Part shown: piece after piece, positions 7,046-13,905 of the stretch | Layout: each line of letters opens with the position of its first letter | How positions within the stretch are numbered: position 1 is the first letter of the stretch | From: a bacterium | GTDB lineage: Bacteria > Ratteibacteria > UBA8468 | Direction: 5' to 3' | Assembly (NCBI GenBank): GCA_030637775.1 | Contig: DAOWFY010000031.1 | Span: 1 to 19,508 of the forward strand | DNA length: 19,508 nucleotides | Notes under the pieces: model-generated | What the model saw: only the letters and a program-made list of their open reading frames with translations | The model's database searches: none | What the model was told of the DNA's origin: nothing | Translations under genes and position numbers: made by a program

Positions 7046-8950
7046 ATGAAGAAGTCTTTGTTCCCCCTTTTTGTCATTTTCCCCCTTATAGTTGCTTACT
7101 CCACTTTGGCGCAAGAAGCTCCTTACAAAGAAATTCAGCAGGCAATAGAAGGGAAGGATTATATTTCTGCTCTGAATCTCGCGAAAGCATTGCCGGAGGA
7201 GGAAGGACTTTATCTTTCCGGTATTTTAAAAGAGAAATTGGGTGCTTCTAAAGAGGCAATTGAGTTCTTTGAGAAATATTTAGAGAAAGCAAAACTTTTA
7301 GCCGACTATTGTTTCCTGCATATTGCCAATAATTACTATTGTCTGGGAAACTTTCTTGAGGCCGGTCTCTGGTACGAAAAAGCAGAGATTCTTTTTAATA
7401 AAAAGAGCATCTCCTATAGTCAAATTTTAGAGCGTTTAGCCGAATCCTATGAAAAGATAAACTATTCTGAAGAAGCAATAAAAACTTACCAAAGATTGGG
7501 AAATGATAAAGCGCTCTTTCACTTAGCAACTCTTTATAGAGAATTGGGAAGAAAGGAAAAAGCGGTTGAGACTTTCTGGAGATTGGTGAAGAATTTCCCG
7601 AATAGCCCTTTTTCCGTAAGAGCGATTAACCGATTAGAATCCCTTCAAAAGTACCTTTCTCCGGAAGAGGAATTTTCTCTTGCCTATGTCTTTTACCGGA
7701 ACAGACTTTATCGTAGGGCAGAGAAAAGGTTCTCTCTCCTCCTTGACCAGGAGATCCCTTTTTCTCTTTGCTCAAAAATCCATTACTTTCGGGGAAGAAG
7801 CCTCTTTCGGCTATGGAACTATCGGGGAGCATTAAAGGAATACAGCCAGGTTTATCCTGAGAATAAGAAAATCTCTTATGAGAAGGGATGCACCCTGCAG
7901 AAGTTGAAAAGGTATGAAGAGGCGATTAATGAATACAAGAAGATAGGCAATAGCGAGAGCCTCTGGCGAGTGTCGAGATGTTATCGGGAATTAAAAGATT
8001 ATTCAAAGGCAGTTGGAGCTTTAGAAAAAATTCTTTATTCTTTCCCTAAAAAAGAGCAACAGAGCAGAGCAGCATACTTTTCAGGAAAGTATTGGGAAAA
8101 ATTAGGAAAGAGCGAAAGAGCAAAGGTAGCATATAGCCGGGTAGCTAAATTACCTTATACCTTTTATTCCTATCGTGCTTGCCAGGAGGGAAAGGCTTCT
8201 TCTCCACAGAAACAAAACCCTTCCTACGAGAAGCCTTCTCCTCAGCAAAACTTAGCGGATTTGGAGAAAAGGCCGGAGCTTAAGAAGGCTCTTTTCTTAT
8301 TGCGGTTAGGAATCCAGGAGGAGGCCTTTTTAGAATTGAAAAACTTAGAAAGAAAAAGCCGTGGTAGAGAAAAAATCCTTACCCTTATCTATCTTTACCA
8401 GGAGGCTCGCGCCTACCCCCAGGCAATTCGTCTCGGTACCACTCTTAAAAATAAGAAGATGAGATATCCTCTCTATTACCAGGATCTTGTGGAGGAATAT
8501 AGCAAAAAATATGATCTTGACCCTTTTCTTGTCTTTGCCATAATCTGGCAGGAGAGTAGATTCGGAAAGGGGGACATTTCTTCGGCCTCAGCCATTGGTC
8601 TGATGCAGATTATTCCTTCCACTGGAGCCTGGATTGCTAAAAGAATGAGGAGGCGGAATTACCGAACCACAAGCCTCTTTGAACCAAAAACAAATATTGC
8701 TTTTGGTTGCTATTACTTTCGCCACCTTCTAAATAGTTTCGATAATAACATTATTTTAGCGCTTTCTGCCTATAATGCGGGGCCGGAAAAGACCAGCGAT
8801 TGGTTCTCGAAAGAAAATGATTTTGATGAATTTGTGGAAAGCATTCCCTTTTCAGAAACCTATAATTACGTAAAAAGGGTAATCTCAGCCTATCAGGAAT
8901 ACCAAAGCCTCTATAACCACAGATACACCCCCACTATTCCTCCCCCTTGA
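7046..8950 (+). CDS. slt: Soluble lytic murein transglycosylase (TPR + SLT domain)
   Basis: A 634-residue secreted enzyme that cleaves the MurNAc-GlcNAc bond of peptidoglycan with 1,6-anhydro formation. It has a signal peptide at residues 1-22 (KKSLFPLFVIFPLIVAYSTLA). A long alpha-superhelix of TPR-like repeats spans about 30-470. The catalytic SLT domain spans about 480-620 and carries IIWQESRF with catalytic Glu503, ASAIGLMQIIPSTG, and ALSAYNAGP. Domain order matches Slt70/Slt-like proteins. The last residues (TPTIPPP) and the stop codon are encoded by a CCTCCCCCTT/AAGGGGGAGG hairpin repeat, so the original C-terminus was probably slightly different. No Shine-Dalgarno is evident before the ATG. 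The 75-base gap after purN contains nothing clear. Confidence 0.94.
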   Translation: MKKSLFPLFVIFPLIVAYSTLAQEAPYKEIQQAIEGKDYISALNLAKALPEEEGLYLSGILKEKLGASKEAIEFFEKYLEKAKLLADYCFLHIANNYYCLGNFLEAGLWYEKAEILFNKKSISYSQILERLAESYEKINYSEEAIKTYQRLGNDKALFHLATLYRELGRKEKAVETFWRLVKNFPNSPFSVRAINRLESLQKYLSPEEEFSLAYVFYRNRLYRRAEKRFSLLLDQEIPFSLCSKIHYFRGRSLFRLWNYRGALKEYSQVYPENKKISYEKGCTLQKLKRYEEAINEYKKIGNSESLWRVSRCYRELKDYSKAVGALEKILYSFPKKEQQSRAAYFSGKYWEKLGKSERAKVAYSRVAKLPYTFYSYRACQEGKASSPQKQNPSYEKPSPQQNLADLEKRPELKKALFLLRLGIQEEAFLELKNLERKSRGREKILTLIYLYQEARAYPQAIRLGTTLKNKKMRYPLYYQDLVEEYSKKYDLDPFLVFAIIWQESRFGKGDISSASAIGLMQIIPSTGAWIAKRMRRRNYRTTSLFEPKTNIAFGCYYFRHLLNSFDNNIILALSAYNAGPEKTSDWFSKENDFDEFVESIPFSETYNYVKRVISAYQEYQSLYNHRYTPTIPPP

Positions 8951-8959
8951 AGGGGGAGG
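8939..8959. repeat. Perfect 10-bp hairpin repeat across the slt stop codon
   Basis: The arms CCTCCCCCTT and AAGGGGGAGG are separated by one base, so the real loop is TTGAA or similar. The slt stop (TGA, 8948-8950) lies in the centre. The following taaaggagggggag supplies the Shine-Dalgarno for the next gene. It could act as a terminator-like or mRNA-stabilising hairpin, but no T-run follows. Confidence 0.8.
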
Positions 8960-8981
8960 ATAAAGGAGGGGGAGAAGGAAA

Positions 8982-9449
8982 ATGATTAGAAAAGCGAAAA
9001 TGGAGGATGTGCCTAAGATTCAGAAATTAATTAATGGTTTTGCGGCAGAGGGAAAGATGCTGCCGGTAGCTCTTGGCCAACTCTACGAAAATCTTCGTGA
9101 TTTCTGGGTCTATGAGGAAAAGGATAGGGCCTGCCTGCCGGCCAGGGTTATTGCTTGTTGCCGCCTTCATATCACCTGGAAGGATTTAGGGGAAATCCGC
9201 TCCTTAGCCGTAGCGGAAAAAAAACAGCATCAAGGAATTGGCGCTCTTTTATTAAAGAGGGCTTTAAAAGAAGCAAAGAAACTGAATTTGAAAAAAATCT
9301 TTGCCCTTACCTATGCGCCTTCCTTCTTTGAAAAATATGGCTTCTTCCGCATTTCCAAAACACGTCTTCCCCACAAAATCTGGTCGGAATGCCTTAACTG
9401 CCCAAAATTCCCCAAATGTGATGAAATAGCTTTAATGAAGGAACTATAA
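8982..9449 (+). CDS. GNAT acetyltransferase of the short N-acetylglutamate synthase type
   Basis: A 155-residue single-domain GNAT protein. The acetyl-CoA loop is KQHQGIGALLL (residues 81-91), preceded by the strand LGEIRSLAV (69-77). A C-terminal signature has YAPSFFEKYGF, W-S-E-C-L-N-C-P and C-D-E. This pattern is typical of short, ArgA-like N-acetylglutamate synthases without the kinase domain. Together with argG nearby it suggests the first step of arginine synthesis. Residues 50-55 (ACLPAR) are encoded by a palindromic repeat copy (9130-9147) and look like an insertion between EEKDR and VIACC. A strong Shine-Dalgarno (aaaggaggggg) comes from the upstream repeat. The stop overlaps the next, decayed, reading frame (TAATG). 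Confidence 0.82.
   Translation: MIRKAKMEDVPKIQKLINGFAAEGKMLPVALGQLYENLRDFWVYEEKDRACLPARVIACCRLHITWKDLGEIRSLAVAEKKQHQGIGALLLKRALKEAKKLNLKKIFALTYAPSFFEKYGFFRISKTRLPHKIWSECLNCPKFPKCDEIALMKEL
9130..9147. repeat. CCTGCCTGCCGGCCAGG repeat inside the GNAT gene, copy 2
   Basis: This palindrome-like unit reads CCTGCCTGCCGGCCAGG and encodes CLPAR in the GNAT frame. Its core (CCTGCCTGCCGGC) is shared with 15172-15193, where it encodes LPAGRQG in the opposite orientation. It is interpreted as a repeat inserted in frame. Confidence 0.65.
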
Positions 9450-9718
9450 TGTTGACGTTTACAAATCCATTTAAGGAAAAAGATTTGCCTCATTAAAGGC
9501 AATGAGCATTATATTCGGATTTAGCGTGAAGATAGGCTGGCACGAGGTGTCTAAGAATCCTACCCATAGCGAACTATTTTTCCATCTCTTTGCCGATAAG
9601 GAGTTAGATATTTTCCCCTCTTATCACCTATAGAATACCTTTCCGCCAGGCTCCAGAGATATACCAGAAACTTTTGACCGACTGCTTTGAGGCAATGGGT
9701 GTAATTCTGAAATGGTAA
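9449..9718 (+). pseudogene. Frameshifted remnant of an unrecognised small gene
   Basis: Reading starts at an ATG overlapping the GNAT stop (TAATG) and gives MLTFTNPFKEKDLP, then hits a stop. Shifting frame continues plausible protein: LIKGNEHYIRI (from 9489), then WHEVSKNPTHSELFFHLFA and DKELDIFPSYHL (to a stop at 9631), then RIPFRQAPEIYQKLLTDC and FEAMGVILKW (to TAA at 9716-9718). At least three frame changes are needed to join about 85-90 residues of protein-like sequence. I do not recognise the family. The overlap with the GNAT gene suggests it was once translated as part of the same operon. Because nearby genes are intact, decay is more likely than poor sequence quality. Confidence 0.6.
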
Positions 9719-9756
9719 GATTTCCACTGCTTACTAATCATACTTAAGAACAAGAA

Positions 9757-9793
9757 CCTCTCTATTGATTATTATACCCAGAGAGGCTATAAT
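9757..9793 (+). promoter_or_regulatory. argG promoter with overlapping inverted repeat
   Basis: TTGATT (9765-9770), a 17-base spacer and TATAAT (9788-9793) precede argG. The inverted repeat CCTCTCT (9757-9763) / AGAGAGG (9780-9786) brackets the -35 and ends just before the -10, so it is placed like an operator. It does not resemble a classical ArgR box. The regulator is unknown. Confidence 0.65.
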
Positions 9794-9821
9794 AAATCTA
9801 TATTCAAAAAAGAGGAGGTTT

Positions 9822-11027
9822 ATGGCTAAAGAAAAAATTGTTCTTGCCTATTCCGGAGGTCTGGATACCTCGGTTGCTATTTCCTGGTTAAAGGAAAATT
9901 ATGATGCTGAAGTCATTGCCTATACGGCCGACCTCGGCCAGATAAAAAATAAGAAAGTCATTCATGACAAGAGCTTAGCCACGGGAGCAAAAAGGTTTTA
10001 TTTAGAGGATTTAAGAGAGAAATTCTTAAAGGATTTTGCCTTTAAGGCCTTAGCCGCGAGTGCCTTATATGAGGGAAAATATCCCTTGATTAGCGCTCTT
10101 TCCCGACCATTGATCGCGCAAAGGATGGTAGAGATTGCCCGGGAAGAGAAAGCAACCGCTTTAGCCCATGGGGCTACGGGGAAAGGGAATGACCAGGTAA
10201 GGTTTGAATTAACATTTAAGGCATTGGCTCCAAACCTAAAGATTATTGCTCCCGCACGGGAGTGGGAATTTAAGTCCCGAGAGGAGGAAATTGCTTATAG
10301 CAAAAAAAAGAAGATTCCCATTTCTGTCACAAAAAAGAACCCTTATAGTATTGATAGAAACCTCTGGGGAGTCTCAATTGAGTGTGGGATTCTGGAGGAG
10401 CCCTGGAAAGAACCTCCCGAGGATGCTTATCAAATGACCGTCTCTCCCAAAAGGGCTCCGAATAAAGAGAGCTATCTGAGCCTTGAATTTGAGAAAGGGA
10501 TCCCGATTAAGATCAACGGGAAGAAGTATCAACCGGTGGCCTTGATGGAGAAATTAAATAAAATTGGTGGCGAAAATGGTATTGGCAGGATCGATATCAT
10601 GGAGAATCGACTCATCGGTATTAAATCCCGTGAGGTCTATGAGGCACCAGGAGCAATGATTCTTTACAATGCTCACGATGCCTTGGAAAGATTGGTCCTT
10701 GATCGGGAAACATTCCATCATAAACGCCTGATAGCAGAAAGATATGGCCAGCTTATCTATAATGGGCTCTGGTTTTCACCGGAAAGAGAAGCCTTGGAGA
10801 AGTTCATTGCCCAGACGCAGAAAAGAGTGTCCGGTAGCGTGCGGGTAAAACTCTATAAAGGCAATGCGATTGTTGTGGGAAGAAAATCCCCCTATTCCCT
10901 TTATCAAAAGGATTTAGCTACCTATTCAAAAGAGGATATCTTTGACCAAAAGTCGGCCCAAGGCTTTATTGACCTCTTTGGTCTTCCCTTGAAGATTATG
11001 GCGCCGGCACGCAAGAAGAAAAAATGA
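9822..11027 (+). CDS. argG: Argininosuccinate synthase
   Basis: This enzyme joins citrulline and aspartate with ATP to form argininosuccinate, the penultimate step of arginine synthesis. The protein has 401 residues, the usual length. The PP-loop ATPase motif is AYSGGLDTS (residues 9-17), followed by AYTADLGQ and HGATGKGNDQVRFEL. SIDRNLWGVSIECG and PYSLYQKDLATY are further conserved segments. The start at 9822 is preceded by an ideal Shine-Dalgarno (agaggaggttt); a longer frame opening with TTG at 9765 would overlap the -35 and is rejected. No argH is in view. The stop overlaps the next small gene (ATGA), so argG heads a tightly coupled chain. Confidence 0.97.
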   Translation: MAKEKIVLAYSGGLDTSVAISWLKENYDAEVIAYTADLGQIKNKKVIHDKSLATGAKRFYLEDLREKFLKDFAFKALAASALYEGKYPLISALSRPLIAQRMVEIAREEKATALAHGATGKGNDQVRFELTFKALAPNLKIIAPAREWEFKSREEEIAYSKKKKIPISVTKKNPYSIDRNLWGVSIECGILEEPWKEPPEDAYQMTVSPKRAPNKESYLSLEFEKGIPIKINGKKYQPVALMEKLNKIGGENGIGRIDIMENRLIGIKSREVYEAPGAMILYNAHDALERLVLDRETFHHKRLIAERYGQLIYNGLWFSPEREALEKFIAQTQKRVSGSVRVKLYKGNAIVVGRKSPYSLYQKDLATYSKEDIFDQKSAQGFIDLFGLPLKIMAPARKKKK

Positions 11028-11152
11028 AGAAATATGTTGTTCTTTTAATCTTTCTTTTTCTTTTACTTTATGGAATAACAAGAAGAGAGTTTAGGGAAAT
11101 CTATATCAATGCCAAAATAATCTGCCTTTCCTGCATCGGTATCGGCGAATGA
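11024..11152 (+). CDS. 42-residue CXXC membrane peptide, CD1871A-like
   Basis: A short gene between argG and the Fe-S membrane protein, overlapping both by ATGA. It encodes one hydrophobic helix (residues 4-17, YVVLLIFLFLLLYG), a charged stretch (RREFREIY), and a C-terminal tail NAKIICLSCIGIGE with the motif C34-L-S-C37 followed by IGIG. This matches what I know of the CD1871A family of small CXXC proteins, named from Clostridioides difficile and encoded beside a 4Fe-4S membrane protein, as here. Its role is unknown. The CXXC placed next to the membrane suggests a thiol redox site or a metal or cluster ligand serving the neighbouring Fe-S protein. Its short length makes it easy to miss in annotation. 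Confidence 0.82.
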   Translation: MKKYVVLLIFLFLLLYGITRREFREIYINAKIICLSCIGIGE

Positions 11153-11832
11153 AACGGAGAGTTGTTCAGATTGTTTCCCTGGTACTTTTTAATTCCTATT
11201 ACTTTTCTTTCCTGAAATTTATTCCCTGCCCGGTCCTTAATTGCTACGCCTGCCCTTTGGCCATTTTTGCCTGTCCGATTGGAACAATTCAGTACTTTGC
11301 TATTATTAGCTCCTTTCCATTTTTAACCCTTGGTCTTTTGGGGATTATTGGCTCTATCTCTGGTAAGGCGGTCTGTGGCTGGCTCTGTCCTTTTGGGTTC
11401 TTGCAGGACCTTCTCTATAAGATTCGTAGTCGGAAATTCAAGATTCCCGAGAAATGGGGTTATCTGAAATTTCTCGTTCTTATTCTTTTAGTAGTTGCCC
11501 TTCCTTTCTTTACGAAAGATTTCTGGTTCTGCAAACTTTGCCCGGCGGGAACGATAGAGGCAGGTGTCCCTTTAGCAATATTTAATCAGGCTATTAGAGG
11601 AGTGGTTGGTTTTTTCTTTTGGCTTAAGATTGCCATCCTTCTTCTAATTCTCATCTTAACAATTTATTGCCAGAGGGGATTCTGCCAACTCTTCTGTCCT
11701 CTTGGCGCCATATTTTCTCTCTTTAATCGTCTCAGTCTTTTGAAACCAAAGGCAAAAGGATGTCCGATAAAGATTTGCAAAAACCCTGGTTCTTTCGATT
11801 GTATCCGCTGTTTAGAGTGTATGAAAAAATGA
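11149..11832 (+). CDS. Polytopic 4Fe-4S membrane protein (NapH/YccM-like)
   Basis: A 227-residue membrane protein with several hydrophobic segments (about 5-25, 48-70, 105-122, 158-175) and five cysteine clusters: C27/C32/C35/C42, C76/C80 (CGWLCPFGFLQD), C128/C131 (CKLCPAG), C174/C179/C183 (FCQLFCPLGA) and C205/C210/C218/C221/C224. The CGWLCPFG and CPLGA patterns are typical of NapH/YccM-type electron carriers, which move electrons across or along the membrane. The final cluster CIRCLEC-MKK ends at TGA exactly where the fourth cysteine of a CX2CX2CX3CP motif would be expected, with a proline codon next, so the last cluster may be incomplete. The gene overlaps both the CXXC peptide gene and the UroD-family gene by ATGA. 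Confidence 0.88.
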   Translation: MKRRVVQIVSLVLFNSYYFSFLKFIPCPVLNCYACPLAIFACPIGTIQYFAIISSFPFLTLGLLGIIGSISGKAVCGWLCPFGFLQDLLYKIRSRKFKIPEKWGYLKFLVLILLVVALPFFTKDFWFCKLCPAGTIEAGVPLAIFNQAIRGVVGFFFWLKIAILLLILILTIYCQRGFCQLFCPLGAIFSLFNRLSLLKPKAKGCPIKICKNPGSFDCIRCLECMKK

Positions 11833-12839
11833 CCAGAAAAGAAAAAGTTTATTCAGCAATTCAGCATAAAGAAACGGTGTCTCTTCCTTACTATCTTGAC
11901 TTTACTCCGCCGGTAACAAAACTGCTTCAAAAACATTGTCGGAATGAGGACGTGAATGAGGCAATTGGCAATCATCTTCTATCAATATCGGCTAAAAGAT
12001 TAAGACCTTTGTATGCTGACCCAAAAATCTATGGGGAGTATTCTCGCGATGAATTTGGCGTACTCTGGCATAACGACGAAGATAATCGAGGGCATGTAGT
12101 AGAGTATCCCCTCAAAGACCTTAATTTAAAGGGCGATACCTTCCCCAATCCACGAGAGTCCTCCCGTTTTGCCCATCTTCCTTCTCTTTTAAAGAAGGAA
12201 AAGAAAGTCTTTGTCCTCGCCTGGGTTGGTGACTTCTGGGAAAGGGCAACATTTATGTGCCCTCCGGAAGAATTGTTAACCGCCCTTTATCTCAAGCCAT
12301 CATTTGTGGAAGAATTATTGGATAAAATTGCTTCTTATAATCTTGCTACCGCTAAAGAATTGATTTCTTATGGAGTAGACGGGCTTTGCCTTTCCGATGA
12401 TTATGGCACACAGAAAGCGCTCTTGATGAGTCCCAAACAATGGCGTCATTTTATAAAACCTCATCTGGCAGAACTTTTTTCCTTCGCTCACGGACATAAC
12501 CTTTTTACCCTCCTTCATTCTGATGGAAATATTAGAGAGATAATACCCGACCTCATCGAAATCGGCCTGGATGTCCTCAATCCGGTGCAACCAGAATCTA
12601 TGGACCCCTACGGGATTAAAAGGGAGTTTGGAAAGGAACTTTGTCTCTGGGGAGCCATTGGAACCCAGCAACTCCTTAATAAAGCAACTGTGCCTCAGAT
12701 TAGAAGAGAGGTAAAAAGAGCAAAGGACATTTTGGGAAGGGGCGGTGGATATATTTTAGGACCAGGAATCACCGTGCAAAAAGACTGTCCCTTAGAGAAT
12801 ATTCTTGCCCTCATTGATGTAGCAAAAGAGAAAAGATAA
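11829..12839 (+). CDS. UroD-family protein, probable corrinoid or one-carbon methyltransferase
   Basis: A 336-residue cytoplasmic TIM-barrel protein of the uroporphyrinogen-decarboxylase superfamily. Visible family segments are MTRKEKVYSAIQHKE at the N-terminus, GVDGLCLSDDYGTQKALLMS (182-201), LLHSDGNIREIIPDLIEIGL (228-247), REFGKELCLWGAIGTQQLL and GGGYILGPGITVQKDCP, ending in LENILALID. The DDYG and HSDGN segments belong to the methyltransferase-like branch rather than true HemE, whose N-terminal arginine pattern is absent. The start at 11829 fits the family N-terminus; an upstream ATG at 11760 would add 23 residues that are a shadow of the Fe-S gene. It overlaps the Fe-S gene (ATGA) and thiL (TAATG). 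It could be the working partner for the corrinoid protein 10 kb upstream, but that is inference. Confidence 0.87.
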   Translation: MTRKEKVYSAIQHKETVSLPYYLDFTPPVTKLLQKHCRNEDVNEAIGNHLLSISAKRLRPLYADPKIYGEYSRDEFGVLWHNDEDNRGHVVEYPLKDLNLKGDTFPNPRESSRFAHLPSLLKKEKKVFVLAWVGDFWERATFMCPPEELLTALYLKPSFVEELLDKIASYNLATAKELISYGVDGLCLSDDYGTQKALLMSPKQWRHFIKPHLAELFSFAHGHNLFTLLHSDGNIREIIPDLIEIGLDVLNPVQPESMDPYGIKREFGKELCLWGAIGTQQLLNKATVPQIRREVKRAKDILGRGGGYILGPGITVQKDCPLENILALIDVAKEKR

Positions 12840-13792
12840 TGCAGAGGAAGCTAAAGGATATTGGGGAGTTTGGCCTGATTAAGCGCATCGCTGAGAAGGA
12901 GAAGGTTTTTGGTAAGGAGGTAATTGTTGGCATTGGCGACGATAGCGCGGTCATCAAATACAAAAAGGGCTATCACCTTCTTCTAACCACAGATATGCTT
13001 ATCGAGGGCATCCACTTCAATAAAAAGGCCACACCCTTTCAGATTGGCTATAAGAGCTTGGCAACTAACATCAGCGACATCGCCGCCATGGGAGGTATTC
13101 CCAAATATGCTCTTGTCAGTTTGGGACTGAAGAAAGAAACCTCGATAAAGTTTGTTGATGAAATCTATCGAGGAATAAGGAGTTTGGCAAAAAAGTTCAA
13201 AGTGACCATTCTTGGTGGGGATACCGTTTCCTCTCCCAAGATTATTATCAACATTGCACTCTCCGGAGAGGTGAAAAAGAATTATTTAACTTTGAGAAAA
13301 GGTGCTAAACCCGGAGATAAAATCTATGTTACGGGAACTCTTGGCGGTTCAATTTTAGGAAAGCATCTTTCCTTTATTCCCAGAGTGAAGGAGGCCAGGT
13401 ATTTAGTAGAAAATTTTCATCCTACCTCAATGATTGACATTAGCGACGGTCTCCTCAGTGACTTGAAAAGAGTCTGTGAAGCCAGCAAGGTGGGAGCGAG
13501 AATCTATCAGGAGAAGATTCCTCTCTCCCAGGGGGTAATCTCTTTAGCAAAGAAGAAAAAGGAAAACCCCTATCGGCTTGCTTTAACCGGAGGGGAGGAG
13601 TTCGAACTTCTCTTTACTCTTTCTAAAAAATATAAGAACTGTAGGGGTCGGATTCATCCGACCCGTGGGTTCATCACCCAAATTGGCGAGATTACAAAGA
13701 GAGGAATTGTCCTTCTTGATGAGAAGAACAAGGTTATTCATTTAAGGAAAATAGGTTTTGATCATTTCAAAAATGCGGGAAACATCTCCTGA
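12839..13792 (+). CDS. thiL: Thiamine-monophosphate kinase ThiL
   Basis: This enzyme phosphorylates thiamine monophosphate to the active diphosphate. The 317-residue protein shows the PurM/ThiL fold motifs: VGIGDDSAV (residues 30-38), TTDMLIEGIHF, NISDIAAMGGIPKYALVSLG, LGGDTVSS, VTGTLGGS, MIDISDGLLSDL and ALTGGEEFELLFT. Residues about 268-281 (CRGRIHPTRGFITQ) coincide with a hairpin repeat (13641-13680) and have no counterpart in typical ThiL, so they look like a repeat-encoded insertion in a surface loop near the C-terminus. The ATG overlaps the preceding stop (TAATG) and the stop forms TGATG. No thiamine riboswitch is seen, consistent with expression from within the chain. Confidence 0.95.
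   Translation: MQRKLKDIGEFGLIKRIAEKEKVFGKEVIVGIGDDSAVIKYKKGYHLLLTTDMLIEGIHFNKKATPFQIGYKSLATNISDIAAMGGIPKYALVSLGLKKETSIKFVDEIYRGIRSLAKKFKVTILGGDTVSSPKIIINIALSGEVKKNYLTLRKGAKPGDKIYVTGTLGGSILGKHLSFIPRVKEARYLVENFHPTSMIDISDGLLSDLKRVCEASKVGARIYQEKIPLSQGVISLAKKKKENPYRLALTGGEEFELLFTLSKKYKNCRGRIHPTRGFITQIGEITKRGIVLLDEKNKVIHLRKIGFDHFKNAGNIS
13641..13680. repeat. Double-hairpin repeat inside thiL
   Basis: GGGTCGGAT-TC-ATCCGACCC (13645-13664) is a perfect 9-bp hairpin. It is followed at once by TGGGT-TCATC-ACCCA (13666-13680). It begins GTAGGGG, parallel to GTAGTGG of the repeat at 13804. It is in frame within thiL. Confidence 0.75.
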
Positions 13793-13803
13793 TGTTGATA
13801 CAA
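13774..13803. repeat. 30-bp direct repeat, left copy
   Basis: Matches 14402-14431 at 28 of 30 positions; the shared core is ctcctgatgttgatacaa. It contains the thiL stop codon. The two copies flank the cupin gene. Confidence 0.85.
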
Positions 13804-13847
13804 TGTAGTGGCCGAGTTTACTCGGCAGAGCAAGCTCTGCCACTACA
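13804..13847. repeat. Three-way-junction palindromic repeat
   Basis: An outer stem TGTAGTGG/CCACTACA (13804-13811 with 13840-13847) encloses two perfect hairpins: GCCGAGT-TT-ACTCGGC (13811-13826) and GCAGAGC-AA-GCTCTGC (13825-13840). Both strands can fold into a Y shape. It sits between thiL and the cupin gene, about 125 bases after the related double hairpin in thiL. Confidence 0.85.
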
Positions 13848-13905
13848 GAGGAAAACCAATAATCAAGGTCTGGAGACCTTTCCCACACTGAAGGAGGTTA
13901 AGAAA

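Noticed and set aside
9765-9821. TTG start for argG
   Set aside because: It would lie on the -35 box, and the ATG at 9822 has a perfect ribosome-binding site and the family N-terminus.
11760-11828. Upstream in-frame ATG for the UroD-family gene
   Set aside because: The extra 23 residues are a frame shadow of the Fe-S protein's C-terminus; the family N-terminus starts at 11829.
11833-11920. Selenocysteine insertion (SECIS) after the Fe-S protein's TGA
   Set aside because: No stem-loop of the right kind and spacing can be seen, and the frame is occupied by the next gene.
13792-13905. Longer cupin start overlapping thiL
   Set aside because: The added residues are encoded by the direct repeat and the Y-shaped repeat, and the ATG at 13906 has an ideal Shine-Dalgarno.
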